A stretch of DNA of 64,000 bases from Neoceratodus forsteri. Its lineage: Eukaryota > Chordata > Ceratodontiformes > Ceratodontidae. The stretch lies in the NCBI GenBank assembly GCA_016271365.2, contig CM057456.1:168037501-168101500 (forward strand). The letters run 5' to 3'. The position numbers and the translations under genes are program-made. Under the pieces are notes generated by a model. The model saw only the letters and a list, made by a program, of their open reading frames with translations, did not search any database and was not told where the DNA came from. This document shows positions 1 through 11,259 of the stretch, piece by piece; the first letter of the stretch is position 1, and each line of letters starts with the position of its first letter.

Positions 1-1078
1 TAGTGGAAGTTGTAAATAATTCTAAACTTAGGCTTTATGCCGATGACAGCATTTTAGTTGCAAATGACTTGAATTTGGAACAAATGTAAAGAAATATTCA
101 AAGGGATTTTCTAGCACTCTGTACATGGATCAAGGAATCGGGTTTGGTTATGAATTATAAAAAAAACTAGATCTGTGTTTTTTAGGAAAAAAGAAATAGG
201 AAAGACTACTGCTGCCCCTTACATTAATATAATGACTGATAATGGTGATCAAATAGCTCAAGATAGAATGTATAGATACTTGGGTGTGGTTAGATGAGAG
301 TCTGATTTTTGACTGCCAAATAAAGATACCATAAGTAAAGTAAATAAGTGACTGGGAGCATGTAGGCACTCAAAAGCTTGTTTGAATAAGCAAATGAGAC
401 TGGCAGTTGTAAATCAACTTCTACTTCCAGTCATGGACTATGGAAGTCATGTATACAATTTCACTCATAAGAAAAGCTTGACGAAAGTTGATACGATGTA
501 TAATAGACTTGCAAGATTTATATTGGGAAAACGAATAGGCTCACATCACTGTACCTTGTTTAGTGATCTTGGATGGTTTACCCCAACTTTAAATAGGAAG
601 TTACAATGGGCAACTCTAACTCATAAAGTTTTACATACAAAAAGGCCAATTTAATTATTTGAAAAATTAGAAAAAATACAACATCATCATAATTTACGCC
701 AGACATCTTTATGAGGATTTATTCCTCCAAAATTAATAAATAAATATAGTTCTATGTGTGTTCCAGCTATTATGTTGCAAATATGGAATTCAAAATATAA
801 AGAATCCATAGTTAATCAGACTGATGCTAAAATATTTATGAAGGAGTTAAAACATGAAGTGAGTGTACGTTGTATGTGTAATGATTAGAATGTAGTTATA
901 ATATTGATGTAAATGATGTTATATGATATTTGTTATAGCTGTTATTGTCTTTATATTCTATGTTATACTGAGAATGAACAGGAGCATCTATAATATAGGA
1001 CTTGTCCTAAAGATGTTTTATACCAGCTTGTCCTGTATAAAAATAAAGTTGTTTACTTCTACTACTACTACTTTTTTC
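1..1078 (+). mobile_element. LINE 3' end, Jockey-group (CR1/L2-like), 5' cut by window edge
   Basis: This is the last third of a non-LTR retrotransposon entering from the left edge. The reverse transcriptase catalytic motif YADD is readable at 36-47. The RT C-terminal domain follows, then about 180 bp of 3' UTR with an AATAAA-type signal near 1041. The element ends in a short CTA repeat (1056-1072), a microsatellite tail of the kind seen on CR1/L2-group LINEs. I place it in the Jockey group from the C-terminal domain, which resembles that of the L2-like copies at 36 kb and 39 kb. The exact family is not determined. Confidence 0.75.
2..892 (+). pseudogene. Broken reverse transcriptase C-terminal part of LINE ORF2
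   Basis: The frame reads through RT palm motif C (LYADDSILVAN), then a thumb segment with NYKK and YLGVWLDESL. Stops and frameshifts interrupt it near 87, 295 and 350. The longest clean stretch is 382-654 (90 residues) and contains LPVMDYGSHVY and LARFILGKRIG, which match the post-RT domain of CR1/L2-type ORF2. It would have copied the element RNA at a nicked target (family knowledge). No endonuclease is in the window, and this copy cannot encode a working enzyme. Confidence 0.75.
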
Positions 1079-1977
1079 ATGCATGAGAAAAGCTGTGACT
1101 GATTCTGTTGGCAACATGTTGGGAGCCATAACTTTCTACCTCAGAAGAGTATATCACTATGAGGCACTGGCATGAAGCTTACCTTATGCTTCAGACAGGA
1201 GGCTACTGGCTGGGGGAGGAGGGTTGGGCAGTAAGGTAGACAACCCCAAGGAACAGCCCATCACTGATTCACCAAGACTCCAGAGACCCACAACCATTAT
1301 GCTTTTTTCATTTCCCTACTTTGTATCCATTGCATTCTTCAACCCTAATGTCTGCATTTACATAGCTTTTTGCAATGAATATATGTTATATACTATATAA
1401 GAATTATTTTTCTATATGTATATTTTTGCTGATTATCACTTTTTTTCTTCATTTATCCTAACACCCACACCCCCAACCTTGAAACAATGTTTGGCTCAGT
1501 GTACCATTCCAAGACAGAAATTCTACATAAATAAATTAACCGGGAAGATGGGACTGCCTGAACTAGCCAAGTTCAAGCTATTATGACCCCCTAAATCATG
1601 GATTGGGTGTTTGGAGTGGGTTCAGCTTGCTATAACTCACCTTTGGGACTTGAGGAAACTCAGACTGGGGAAACATTTAAAAAATACTGGCATCTCATGG
1701 TACAGTGCCAAGAGACAGTATTTTAACAAAAATAAGTTTACTGGAGAATGGGGGGATGGATGTTGGGAAATGACTGGCATGGGAAGATGGATATCAACAG
1801 GACAAATGGTGGTCACCTGTGGAGGGCTGGAGGGCTTGAACATGAATTCTAACACCAAGTACAGAATATTGAGTATCATGGCTTGCCAACTATATGAGCA
1901 TGAATTGGAGTATTCAAGAAAAGATACTCGCAAACACTCCATGGCAGTAGAGGGACGTGGGTGTAAGGGACAGAAAG
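1079..1977. other. No gene recognised
   Basis: AT-rich intergenic DNA. An open frame of 124 codons at 1611-1985 on the plus strand and one of 101 codons on the minus strand overlap each other. Neither has a recognisable domain, and I treat both as chance. Confidence 0.5.
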
Positions 1978-2150
1978 CAAATTAATTAATTAATTAGTTA
2001 ATTAATTTTGATAATCAGGGAGGCCCACTGGAACCACTACAGTCCCTTTCCCAAGGGTGACCTGGAATCATTTACAGGTAATGATACATAGACATTTTAC
2101 AGAGTACAAACAAAGGTAATTGATCACATTACAACATGTCTAGTGCCACC
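1978..2150 (-). repeat. TTAA microsatellite and possible retroelement 3' end
   Basis: A run of about six AATT units lies at 1978-2007, followed by sequence with TACAGTCCCTTTCCCAAGGG and GGTGACCTGGAATCA. On the minus strand this reads as a 3' UTR ending in an A/T-rich simple tail, the usual look of a 5'-truncated LINE or SINE. No coding sequence supports the call. Confidence 0.3.
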
Positions 2151-3840
2151 ATCTTGGCACAACACAGGGCATGGTAAACCTTGTTTGTACCTCTGAACAT
2201 CTGTCCCTCCACTTTGTATTGCTCCACTGACACAGGAGTACCACATTTCTTCCTCCATGGCATATGCCCTTGTTTGAACCTGTCACTTTAAGGAGGTATT
2301 GCAAAATGGCACTGTTTCAAAACACCCCAACCCTATTTGCTGTTGAAGCTTCAACCCCAGACTATTCAACTGTCTAACATGTTAAGACAGAGGTTTAGCT
2401 CTTCATTGCTGTTGCATATCTGCAATCTCACTGTTTAGCACATTCTTCTATGTTTTCTGTGTATACCATTGAACATGACATGCCAGTAGTGCAGGACACC
2501 GTGTTAATGGCTGAAAAATAATAGTCCCTTACACTGTTTAGATAAGAAGGTACAGAACAGAAAGTGGAATAGTACACAGGCTTCAAGAATAAGTGTTGTT
2601 TTTTGGTTTAAGACAGTTATAGAGCATGTGTGTCAGCTATCATTTGTACCAGCTGTTGTAGTGATGTCACAAAAGATCTTCTCTGCCACAGTTTTGTACC
2701 ATTGGGGAAAGAGGAAGAGGGGAGACAGCTGCCTTTGGTTCAGAGCTTGACAGTGAGCAAAGTTGATATAAACATTTTTATTTATTAGATTCTTAACTGC
2801 AGTCTGCTAAAGCAAAAGGCTAGAAGGGCATTAAAGCTGTATAGTTTGACCAGAGTCAGTCCATGTACTAATACAGGCAGTACACTAGCTATATGTATGC
2901 TTTTAAATCCCCCCATTGTACATAGTTTGATACATTTTATTTTTCAATGATTAGTCTCTAATGCAGGTCTATTTTCACTATAATGACTCTTTGCGGACAA
3001 ATAGAAATTTGCTTTGCAAACAGGTGGCAAAACCCAGTAGCCCCTTATCTATATGTAGGAATGACTGTTCTCAGTCCAGCAAGACAACATCTTCTTTCTG
3101 AAAACAATAAGACACATTTTAGACAACAACACTGGTCAATTTGAAAAGCCATAGCCTTTTCTAAAAATATACAGTCCCTTAATATGTTTTGCAGTAGTCC
3201 CCCCAAGTAGATCATATGCTGGAAATATGAATTTATGTATTAATATGTTACTTAGCAGCCCAAGTACCCCCAATGACACTGCACTGACACTGAAGGTTCT
3301 GACCCAGCACCTTCAGAACCCCCTAACCAGAGAATTGGTTGGGATTCATAGGGGTTGAGATGGGTCTTTACTATTATAAAGTATATAAGACCCTCTCCTG
3401 ACTTTTCCCTCCTTACCACCCCCACCACTGTCCTGATATAGACACAGTCAGGATATTGTTCTTTGTTAGTTTAGTAAACTAAAAGAATTCCTGTTAAGGA
3501 CTCTAGGATTTTTGAGGCACGGAGCTGTTGAGACACTTAATGGGAATCAACAGAGCTGGGATTGACCTACGACATAAATGGACACATTGGGACAAGGTGT
3601 TTCATAGATGTAATGTAAGGATTCTTGATGTATTCTTAAAGTATAGCCATTACCACCAGAGTTGTACATGTCAAGGTGATCACGTCAACCATTGGGGAAG
3701 GGTACAGTTTTATGCCTGTTGCTGAGTAATGGAGCACAATATGCTCTTACATAATAACTTACATGTTGTTTCATTATTTTTTTATCTAAGTGTAAGCAAT
3801 ATATGTTATGGTTGTGCTTTTTTATGAGCTGCAAATGTAA
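2151..3840. other. No gene recognised
   Basis: Intergenic DNA without a convincing reading frame. Two small features stand out. A hairpin at 3295-3320 has arms GGTTCTGA and TCAGAACC. A TATA-like stretch lies near 3377-3393. Nothing links them to a gene. Confidence 0.45.
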
Positions 3841-5515
3841 CATGGAAACATAAAATTTGATGGCAGATAAGGACTGTTTGACCCATTCAGTTTGCCCATT
3901 TCTCCTTACCAACACTATTGCTGCAGACCGTGCCCGATCTACAGCTCTTTCTCCTCCCCATTTTTTCCACTATGATTCCCTTGTGCTTATGCCATGCATT
4001 AGTGAACCCCAGCAGTGTTTTTGCTCCCTCTACCTCTGTTGGCAGGATGTTCCATGAATTCACCACTCTTTCTGTGAACAGGTACAGTACTTCCTCACAT
4101 CTCTTGTGAATCTACCTCCTTCAACTTCATTTCATGTCCCATTGTCTTGAGCACCTTTTCTTTTGAAAAAATATACCCCTCCTGTACCTTATTTACCCCT
4201 TCAAGGTATTTAAAGGATTCTATAATTCCCCCCCACTTCCTCCTCTGTTTCTGGGTGTACATATTGAGGCCCTTTAGTCTCTTCCCATGGAGCTTTTGAT
4301 GCAGACACTGTACCATTTTAGTTGCCCTCCTTTGGACCACTTCCACTCTGTCTTTGTCCTTCCAGAGATACTGGTCTCCAGAACTGGACACTGTACTCTA
4401 GGTGGGATCTTACCAGTGATCTATACTGAGGCAACACCACCTCCCTCTTTTTGCTGGTAATACCACACCCTAAGCACCCCAGCATCCACCTTCCTTCTGT
4501 CCTCCAGAACCATTCCTGTTTCCAGTGAGCCATTAAATAAAACTGTCAGAGGTACAGCCAGTATTTCCCTGTGCTCCCTCAATATCTTTGGATGCATCCC
4601 ATCTGGCCCCATTGCTTTGTCCACGTTCAGATTAGCAAGTCCCTTCAGGACTGTTGCTTCCCAAAAATGACTAGTGTCCACCTCCTTCCCTCCAAAGCTT
4701 CCCTTACTTTGTGGCCCCTCCCTATCTTTTTCCTCTGTGAACACTGAACAAAAGTATTTTTTTCAGGATATCTGCCTTTCCTAGTCCCCCTCTGCACAGC
4801 CCCCCCCTTCCCTTTTTAACCAAACAATCCCAACCCCAGCCTTCCTCTTCTCACTTACATACCTAAAAAAACATATTGTCCCCTTTTGTTACCTCCTAGG
4901 CTATTCTGTCTTCAGTTTGCACTTTTGCACTCTTTACTGCTTTCCCTTCTTCCATCTGTTTCCCCTGCTACACATCACTATCTTCTTCCCTCTTTGTTTG
5001 CTTATACCTTTTGAATGCTACCCTTTTTGCCTTTACCTTTTCAGCCACCTATCTAGAGAACCATAGCAGTCTGTTTTCCTCTTGCTTTTCCTCACTTGTT
5101 TGATGCAGAGATTTGTAGTCTTTGCTATGGTCCCTTTTATCTTTGCCCACTGTTCCTTCACCCAACCCAGGCTATCCCCCTGTCAGGTTACCCATGAGAC
5201 ATTCACCCATCTTTATAAAATCTGCCTTCCTGAAGTCCAGATCACCCTTATGTGGTCCGATCCCACAGCTGTCCTTGTACTGAACCTCACTGTACAGTGG
5301 TCACTGGTTCCCAAGCAGCTTCCCACCTTGATGTCTGCGGCACTGTCCCCATTAGTAAGTACCAGGTCCAGTATTGCTCCATCAGTAGTGGGTTAACTGA
5401 CTAGTGGCCTGAGGAATGCCCTCTGCAGAGAGTCCAGAATGTCCCTGCTTCTAGCTGAAGCCACTACTTAGAGGCTCCAATCTACATCTGACAGGTTGAA
5501 GTCCCCTACCAGCAG
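3841..5515 (-). mobile_element. CR1-A: 3' half of a CR1 LINE split by CR1-B (other half 8879-9583)
   Basis: The 3' end is at the left, with the CR1-style tail of TTYTATG-like units (catggaaacata on the plus strand). Reading leftwards from 5515, it carries the second half of the APE endonuclease starting at LLVGDFNLSDVDW, then the linker, the RT fingers (KAMGPDGMHPKILRE) and the C-terminal domain. The RT palm, including the catalytic YADD block, is missing. Fingers sequence at about 4475-4490 runs straight into the post-palm block YRSLVRSHLEYSVQFW, an internal deletion. The first half of the endonuclease is found beyond CR1-B at 8879, so CR1-A and CR1-C were one element. Confidence 0.85.
4095..5515 (-). 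pseudogene. CR1-A ORF2 remnant with RT palm deleted
   Basis: Decayed endonuclease-reverse transcriptase. Pieces in coding order are EN C-terminal half (about 5515-5080, with GTSDH), linker and fingers (4744-4421), and post-RT domain (4533-4095, with RSHLEYSVQFWRP and RRATKMVQCLHQK). Several in-frame stops are present. The catalytic aspartates of the RT are absent through deletion, so the product could not have been active. Confidence 0.8.
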
Positions 5516-5733
5516 CATAGAAACATAGAAACATAGACTTTGACGGCAGATAAGGACCACTTGGCCCACCCAGTCTGCCCATTTCACTACCTACTGGTAA
5601 AGCTGCAGATTCTAGTTAACCAACAGCCTACTTCCTGCCACCCCCAGCTATAATTGCCTTGTGTCTGTCCCATGCATGTTTGAATTCCCCCACTGTTTCA
5701 GACCCAACGACCTCCTCAGGGAGGCTGTTCCAC

Positions 5734-8591
5734 TTATCCACCACTCTCTCCGTGAAAAAAAAACTTCCTCACATTACCCCTGAGCCATCCCCCCTCTATC
5801 TTTAAATTGTGCCCCCTTGTTCTTACACATCTCTTTTTCTGAAAGATGCTACCCTCCTGGACTTTGTTGATTCCCTTGAGGTACTTGAACGTTTCTATCA
5901 TGTCCCCCCTGTCCCTCCTTTCATCAAGAGTATACATATTAAGCTCTCTCAGTCTCTTCATATGGCTTCTGCTGCAGACCCTGCACCATTTTAGTTGCCC
6001 TCCTCTGGACTGCTTCCATCCTGTCTATGTCCTTGCGTAGATGAGGTCTCCAAAACTGCACGCAGTACTCCAGATGGGGTCTCACCAACTGTCTGTACAG
6101 AGGGATAACAACTTCCCTTTTTCTGCTTGTGATGCCCCTTCCTATGCATCCCAGTATCCCCCTGGCTCTCCTTACTGACTTTTCACATTGCTTACCCACC
6201 TTTAGGTCATCTGATATGACTACCCCCAGGTCCTTTTCCATTTTTGTTGTTGTTAGTACCTCCCCTGCTATTGTGTACTCTTCTCCTGGATTTTTGTTTC
6301 CCAGGTGCATTACTTTGCACTTCTTTGTATTGAATCTACGTTGCCACATGTCTGACCATTCCTCCAACCTTGCCAAGTCCCTTCTCATCTTTTCTACCCC
6401 ACCTAGTGTATCAACTCTGTTACAGATCTTTGTGTCATCTGCAAAGAGGCATACCTTTCCCTCCAGACCCTCTGCAATGTTACCTATAAAGATGTTAAAG
6501 AGGACTGAACCCAGTACTGAGCCCTGAGGTACTCCACTAGTAACCCCCCTTTCTTCAGAATGTGTTCCATTCACTATTACCTTCTGTGTCCTGTTGTGCA
6601 GCCAGTTTGCTACCCAGGCTACCACCCTGGGACCCAGTCCCAGGCTGGCTAACTGATTATTAATCTTTTATGCGGACTGTGTCAAATGTCTTGCTAAAGT
6701 CTAGGTAGGCCATATCCATAGCCCTCCCTGGTCTATTTACTTTGGTCACCCAGTCAAGAAATCAATTAGATTCGTCTGACATGACCTTCCTGCTGTAAAT
6801 CCATGCTGCTTTGGGCTTGTGCCCGCTGGCCTCTAGGTACTCAACAATTCTTTCTTTTCAGAAGTGATTCCATCATTTTCCCTACCACTGAGGTCAAACT
6901 TACAGGTCTGTAGTTTCCGCTCTGCCTTGCTCCCACTTTTGTGAAGGGAATCACATCTACCCTCCTCCAGTCCTCAGGTACCACCCCATCCTGCCATGAT
7001 CTGTTAAAAGTGTGGTCAGTGGTGTCACTAGGTCCTCCTTAGTTCTTTTAGGATTCTAAGGGGGAATCCCATCAGGCCTCATTGCTTTGTCCGCCTTGAG
7101 TTTTAGGAGTTCTTTCAGGACTCTTTCTTCTGTGAATGGACTGGTGTCAACCCCCCTACCCAGAGTGCTTCTATTGTCTGGTTTAGGTAATTCCTCCTCA
7201 TCTTCTTTTGTGAATACTGAGCTAAAGTATTCATTCAGAATCTCTGCCTTTTCACTGTCTCCCTCTGCCCACCTCCCCATCCTTTATTAATCTTCACTAT
7301 CCCTCCCTTAACCTTTCTATGCTCCCTAATGTACCTATAAAAGGTTTTATCCCCCTTCTTAACTGAGTTGGCTATTTTTCTTCGGTTTGGGCCTTTGCTA
7401 GTCTGACTGCCTTCCCACTTCTTTCTGCTTTAATTGATACAGTTCCCTGTCATGCTCCTTCTGTGATTCCTTATACTTTATGAATGCAGCCTTTTCTCTC
7501 TTAACCTTCCCAGCCACCTCGGTCTGAAAACCATAGTGGTTTTTTACTCCTCTTTGTTTTCTTTATTTGCTTCACACAAAGGCTTGTTGCCTCTATGATA
7601 GCAGTTTTGATTTTTCTCCATTGTTCTTCCACCTCTCCTTTTTGGTCATTTGCTAGTGCATTTTTCAGGTATTCACCCATTTTGCCAAAGTCAGCTCTTC
7701 TAAAGTCCAGTATCCTTGTTTTTGTATGGCTCATCTCCATGGTTGTGCTAATTGTGAAGCACACTGTGTAGTGGTCGCTTGTTCCCAGATGTCTACTGAC
7801 TTCTAAATTTGTGATCCTCTCCATTTGAGAGTACCAGGTCTAATATTGCTCCCTCCTGAGTGGGTTCCAACACAAGCTGTCTAAGGCCTGCCCCCTGCAA
7901 GGCATCGAGAATGACCCTGTTTTGGACGTGTGGCTGCAGTACCTGTTATCCAGTTAACATCTGGCATATTCAGGTCCCCCATCAACAGTATATCCCTTTT
8001 TCAGCCATTTTGAGAATGTCCTCTATCATTTTGTTGTCCATTTCCTCCCCTTGAGAGGGGTCTGTATACAACCCCTGTGCGGATTGTGATGCCATTCCCT
8101 GTCTCCAAGGTGACCCAGAGTGCCTCTTGTCCTCCCCCTTCACTTTTTAGTTCTGTAGCTTTGATCCCTTCCCTTATGTATAGAGCTACTCCACCTCCTC
8201 TTTTACCTTCCCTGTCCCTTCTGTAGATTGTGTACCCTGGTATGTTGACATCCCAGTCATGGTTCTCGATGTACCATGTTTCCGTGACTACCACAATATC
8301 CAACTGTTCATCTTCCATCAGGGCTACTAGCTCAGGAAGCTTGTTTCCCAGACTACGGGCATTGGTACTCATTGCCCTCCATTTAATGTTGGCTTTATCC
8401 TTTTTTCCCCCATCCCTGCTCTTACTGTCCTTGTCTATTTTTCTATTTACCACTGTCCTGCCCTGTGTTGAGCACTGTACCTCAGTGTTTACCTTACTAC
8501 CTGCCATGTTTTGTGGGGGGAGGCTTGACATTTCCTGCCTTTTATCAGCGCCTCCCCCCTTGGCTAGTTTAAAAGCTTGCCAAGGAAGCAT
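5734..8591 (-). pseudogene. CR1-B ORF2: APE endonuclease plus reverse transcriptase, decayed
   Basis: The endonuclease (about 8390-7770) shows ARSLGNKL, VVTETW (catalytic Glu), GDLN in place of the usual GDFN, and TSDHYTV with the catalytic Asp-His. The linker has RADFGKMGEYL. The RT fingers include KAMRPDGIPP (7280-7056), and the palm at 6625-5939 has GVPQGSVLGSVLF and FADDTKIC, a normal catalytic box. The C-terminal domain ends with NMYTLDERRDRGDMIETFKY. Stops and frameshifts at several places (for example after SQNG near 8001, and between 6625 and 7056) break the frame. Length and order match CR1 ORF2. Confidence 0.88.
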
Positions 8592-8870
8592 TTAAACCTA
8601 TCATCTAGGAGCTTGGTTCCCTTCGTGGACAGATGCAGACCATCATGCCAGAATATCTCTCCAGGTGGCCCCCCAGTCCCCAGTGAAGCCAAAGCCCTGT
8701 GATCTGCACCAGTTTTGCAACCATTCATTAAACTGCATGATGTGCAGTACCCTAGCCTCACTCCTGCCATGGACTGGTAGCACCTCTGAGAAGGTTACCA
8801 TGCTTGCTACCCGTCTGAGGCCCCTTCCCAACTCCACAAATTCATTCTGCACTGCACTGATCCCATGCCT
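8564..8870 (-). pseudogene. CR1-B ORF1 C-terminus, SGNH esterase-like
   Basis: Reading from 8870 leftwards: LARHGI, NEFVELGRGLRR, TFSEVLPVHG and, after a frameshift, WHDGLHLSTKGTKLLDD ending at KLLN. CR1 ORF1 proteins are known to carry a C-terminal esterase of the SGNH type. The DGLH motif seen here supplies the catalytic Asp-His. The Ser and Asn blocks lie upstream of the 5' truncation and are lost. The TAG stop is followed within about 170 bp by ORF2, the usual CR1 spacing. Confidence 0.75.
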
Positions 8871-8878
8871 AGCTAGGT

Positions 8879-9583
8879 CAGCACCTCCCCCTTTTCTGCC
8901 ATTTTGTTACTGGTGTCCACCAGTACCTTCCTCCCCCTGTGCTACAGGTCTGTAGATCACTTCAGTGCTAATAGTGGCTCCATTTCCCCATCTCTATGGT
9001 GACCCACAGTACGTCTGCCTCCCCCTTTGTTCCCTGTATCTCCGTCACTGTTATGCTTTCCCTCACATAAAATACTACACCCCCCTCCACCCATTCTTTT
9101 CCATCCAGTCCTTCCTGAGCAGAGTAAAGCCTGGTGTGGCCATGTCCCAGTCAGAGTTTTCAGTGTACCATCACTCGATAATGGCCACAATATACAGGTC
9201 AACCTTTGCCATGATGGCCTCTTGGTCCAGAATTTTATTTTGTAGACTTCTAGCATTTTCACACATGGCCTTCCTTTATTTCCACTCTGTTTGTTGCCCC
9301 CATTTTTTTCCTTTTTGCCCACCATCTTTCCCCCCTCTATTTTTAATGCTTCTGTTCCTTTTGTCCTTTATCTCTACCACACTGCTTCATTTCTTAATTT
9401 GCACCCCAGGGGGATTCCCCTTCCCTCAGGTTCACCTTACTGTCTACTTCAGCCTGTGGGTGTAGGGGCAGTTTCTGACTCCCCAGTTCTTCCCGCCACC
9501 CCATTTGCCAGTTTAAATGTTCAACAAATTGATGTTTAAACAGTCCACTGAGGACTACAGTTCCCCTTCTGGATAGATACATG
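8879..9583 (-). mobile_element. CR1-C: 5' part of the CR1 LINE that hosts CR1-B
   Basis: This piece contains the end of ORF1 (LSRRGTVVLSGLFKHQ, 9582-9490 region). It then has the first half of the ORF2 endonuclease (ARSLQNKILDQEAIMAKV near 9250, then WYTENSDWDMATPGF, then YRPVAQG near 8940). It stops at GEVL, exactly where CR1-A begins. The catalytic region has a stop in place of the expected codon after AIIE. It is 5'-truncated near 9583 inside ORF1, where an unrelated AT-rich repeat starts. Confidence 0.82.
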
Positions 9584-9828
9584 TTTTATTTATTGAAATT
9601 GTTTTACCAGGTAAACATACACAAATTAAGAAAAAAAAATATTCTTTAAAGATTCAACTAGAAGACAATTACAAAGTATGCAAATTAAATAGATTAATAA
9701 AAAACATATTTAAGTAGATATAATGATACAGTAAATAGGTAATACAGTGCATGGTATAATACAGAGACCTACACCGAATGAACCAGGGGAGAAAAGGTTT
9801 AGGCCAGAAATATAGCAAGGTCAGGTAT
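9584..9828 (-). mobile_element. Possible 3' end of an unidentified retroelement
   Basis: On the minus strand this AT-rich segment ends in CAATAAATAAAA-like sequence preceded by GTTTACCTGGTAAAAC. It looks like a 5'-truncated LINE tail sandwiched between CR1-C and CR1-D. No coding sequence is visible. Confidence 0.3.
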
Positions 9829-10101
9829 ACATAGATACATAGAAAGTGACGGCAGAAGGGAACCATAAGATCAATCTAGTCTGCCAATGTCCCTACCCCC
9901 CACCTTCCTTAACTGGTACTCAGTGTTATGATGACTTTGTAATTATCCAAAGCATTCTTAAAAGCCCCAACTGCTTTCACCTCCAACACTTCTTGTGGAG
10001 GGCTATTCCATGTGTCAACCACCCTCTCCATGAACAAGGACTTACATGTATTGCTCCTGAACTTGCCCCCTCACAGTTTTCTATCATAACCTCTTGTTCT
10101 T
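9829..10101 (-). mobile_element. CR1-D: 3' tail of a CR1 split by CR1-E (rest is CR1-F)
   Basis: It begins with the CR1 tail (catagatacatag) and contains the 3' UTR plus the last ORF2 codons (the region corresponding to ERVVDTWNSPPQEVLE). It stops at CTCTTGTTCTT. The next expected CR1 sequence resumes at 11260 after CR1-E. The direct repeat TCTT (10098-10101 and 11260-11263) flanks the guest. Confidence 0.75.
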
Positions 10102-11255
10102 CATGGAACCATAGAATCATAGAAATCCGATGACAGAAAAGGACCCCAATGGCCCATCAAGTCTGCCCCTCCCTCCCACTCATCTCCTTTTCCACAGGCC
10201 CTCCCCTTCTTCCCACTTACCAACCCCATATGTCTGTTCCATGCCCTCTTGAATCCCTTCACCATTTCAGCCCCCACCTCCTCCTCTGGTAGTTTGTTCC
10301 AGGCTTCCGCCACCCTCTCAATGAAGAATCGCCCACTCACATTACCTGTACATCTTCCTCCTCCAATCTTAGACTATGATCTCTAGTTTTAGCCCCATCC
10401 TTCCTTTTAAATAAGCTTGCCTCCTTCACCTTATTTGTCCTCTTCATGGTACTTAAAAGTATCAATCATATCCCACCTCTCCCTTCTGGTCTCCAATGGG
10501 TACAGATCCAATTCTCTACACCTCCACTCATATGGCTTCCTCTGCATACCATGCACCACCTTGGTTGCCCTTCTTTGAACCATTTCTATCCCATCTATGT
10601 CCTTATGTAGGTGCAATCTCCAGAAATGGTCCCATTACTCCAGGTGCGGCCTCACCATGGCTTTGTAAAGAGACATCAGTACCTCACTCTGTCTGCTAGT
10701 TATGCCCCACCCAATGCATGCCAACATTCCATTTGCCTTCCCCACAGCTTTGCTGCATTGGCTACCTTTCTTAAGGTTGCTTGATATTATAATCCTCAGA
10801 TGTTTCTCCTGCTGTTTTTTTTTTTTATTTTCTCCCCCCCCCCCCACAGTGTAATCAGCTTGTGGGTTTTTACTCCCCAAGTGCATCACAGCACACTTTT
10901 TGGCATTGAGTTTCAGTTGCCAAGTTTCTGACCACCCCTCTAGAATCTTCAGGTCATGCCTCATTGCCTCCACCCCTCCCTCGGGGTGTCCACCCTATTG
11001 CAGATTTAAGTATCATCTGAAAATTGGCACACCCTTCCCTCCAGCCCATCAGCTATATCACTGATGTAGATATTAAAAAGGAGGGGTCCAGTACTGATCA
11101 ATGGAGCACCCCACTTGTCACCCTTCCACCCAGGAGTGCACCCCATTTACCACCACTCTCTGGCTTCTGCCCGCCAACCAGTTTTCCACCCATCTACTTA
11201 TTTTCCATCAGGTCCCTAAGCTTTCCAGCTTAATTACTAGCCTTCTGTGAGGGAT
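10101..11255 (-). pseudogene. CR1-E ORF2 C-terminal half, decayed
   Basis: Three main blocks survive: 10973-10635 (thumb and NAKK motif, with SLYKAMVRPHLE), 10616-10431 (VQRRATKVVHGMQRKPYE and RRERWDMIDTFKY) and 10340-10101 (terminal GRFFIERVAEAWNKLPEEE). A homopolymer-rich stretch at 10817-10848 adds a K-rich insertion and shifts frame. No functional product is expected. Confidence 0.75.
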
Positions 11256-11259
11256 GGTG
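10102..11259 (-). mobile_element. CR1-E: 1.16-kb 5'-truncated CR1 inside CR1-D/F
   Basis: The 3' tail reads ATTCTATGGTTCCATG on the minus strand, very close to the classic CR1 octamer repeat. The coding remnant runs from DTIPHRRLVIKLESLG (about 11255-11205, RT motif A region) through LNAKKCAVMHLGSKNP (10973-10635) to the C-terminal FFIERVAEAWNKLPEE (10340-10101). The palm YADD block is decayed. Sequence differs clearly from CR1-B, so it is another subfamily. Confidence 0.82.

Larger units (their letters stand above)
5516..8878 (-). mobile_element. CR1-B: 3.36-kb CR1 LINE inserted into CR1-C/A
   Basis: The 3' tail at 5516-5535 has two clean repeats of catagaaa (complement of the CR1 TTTCTATG tail). 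The element runs to 8878, where it is 5'-truncated inside ORF1. It is flanked by a short direct repeat CAG (5513-5515 and 8879-8881). Removing it makes the endonuclease of the host CR1 continuous from GEVL to LVGDF. It contains the end of ORF1 (SGNH esterase) and all of ORF2 (endonuclease and RT), both decayed. It is younger than CR1-C/A by nesting. Confidence 0.88.

Noticed and set aside
3330..3530. Possible LTR with TATA-like tataaagtatataag and palindrome TTAGTTTAGTAAACTAA
   Set aside because: No matching second LTR, primer-binding site or gag-pol sequence was found nearby.
6129..6527. Plus-strand open frame of 132 codons
   Set aside because: It is antisense to the CR1-B RT and has no domain; a shadow of the RT frame.
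8230..8955. Plus-strand frames of 96-121 codons rich in Leu, Ser and Pro
   Set aside because: Antisense to the CR1-B endonuclease and ORF1.
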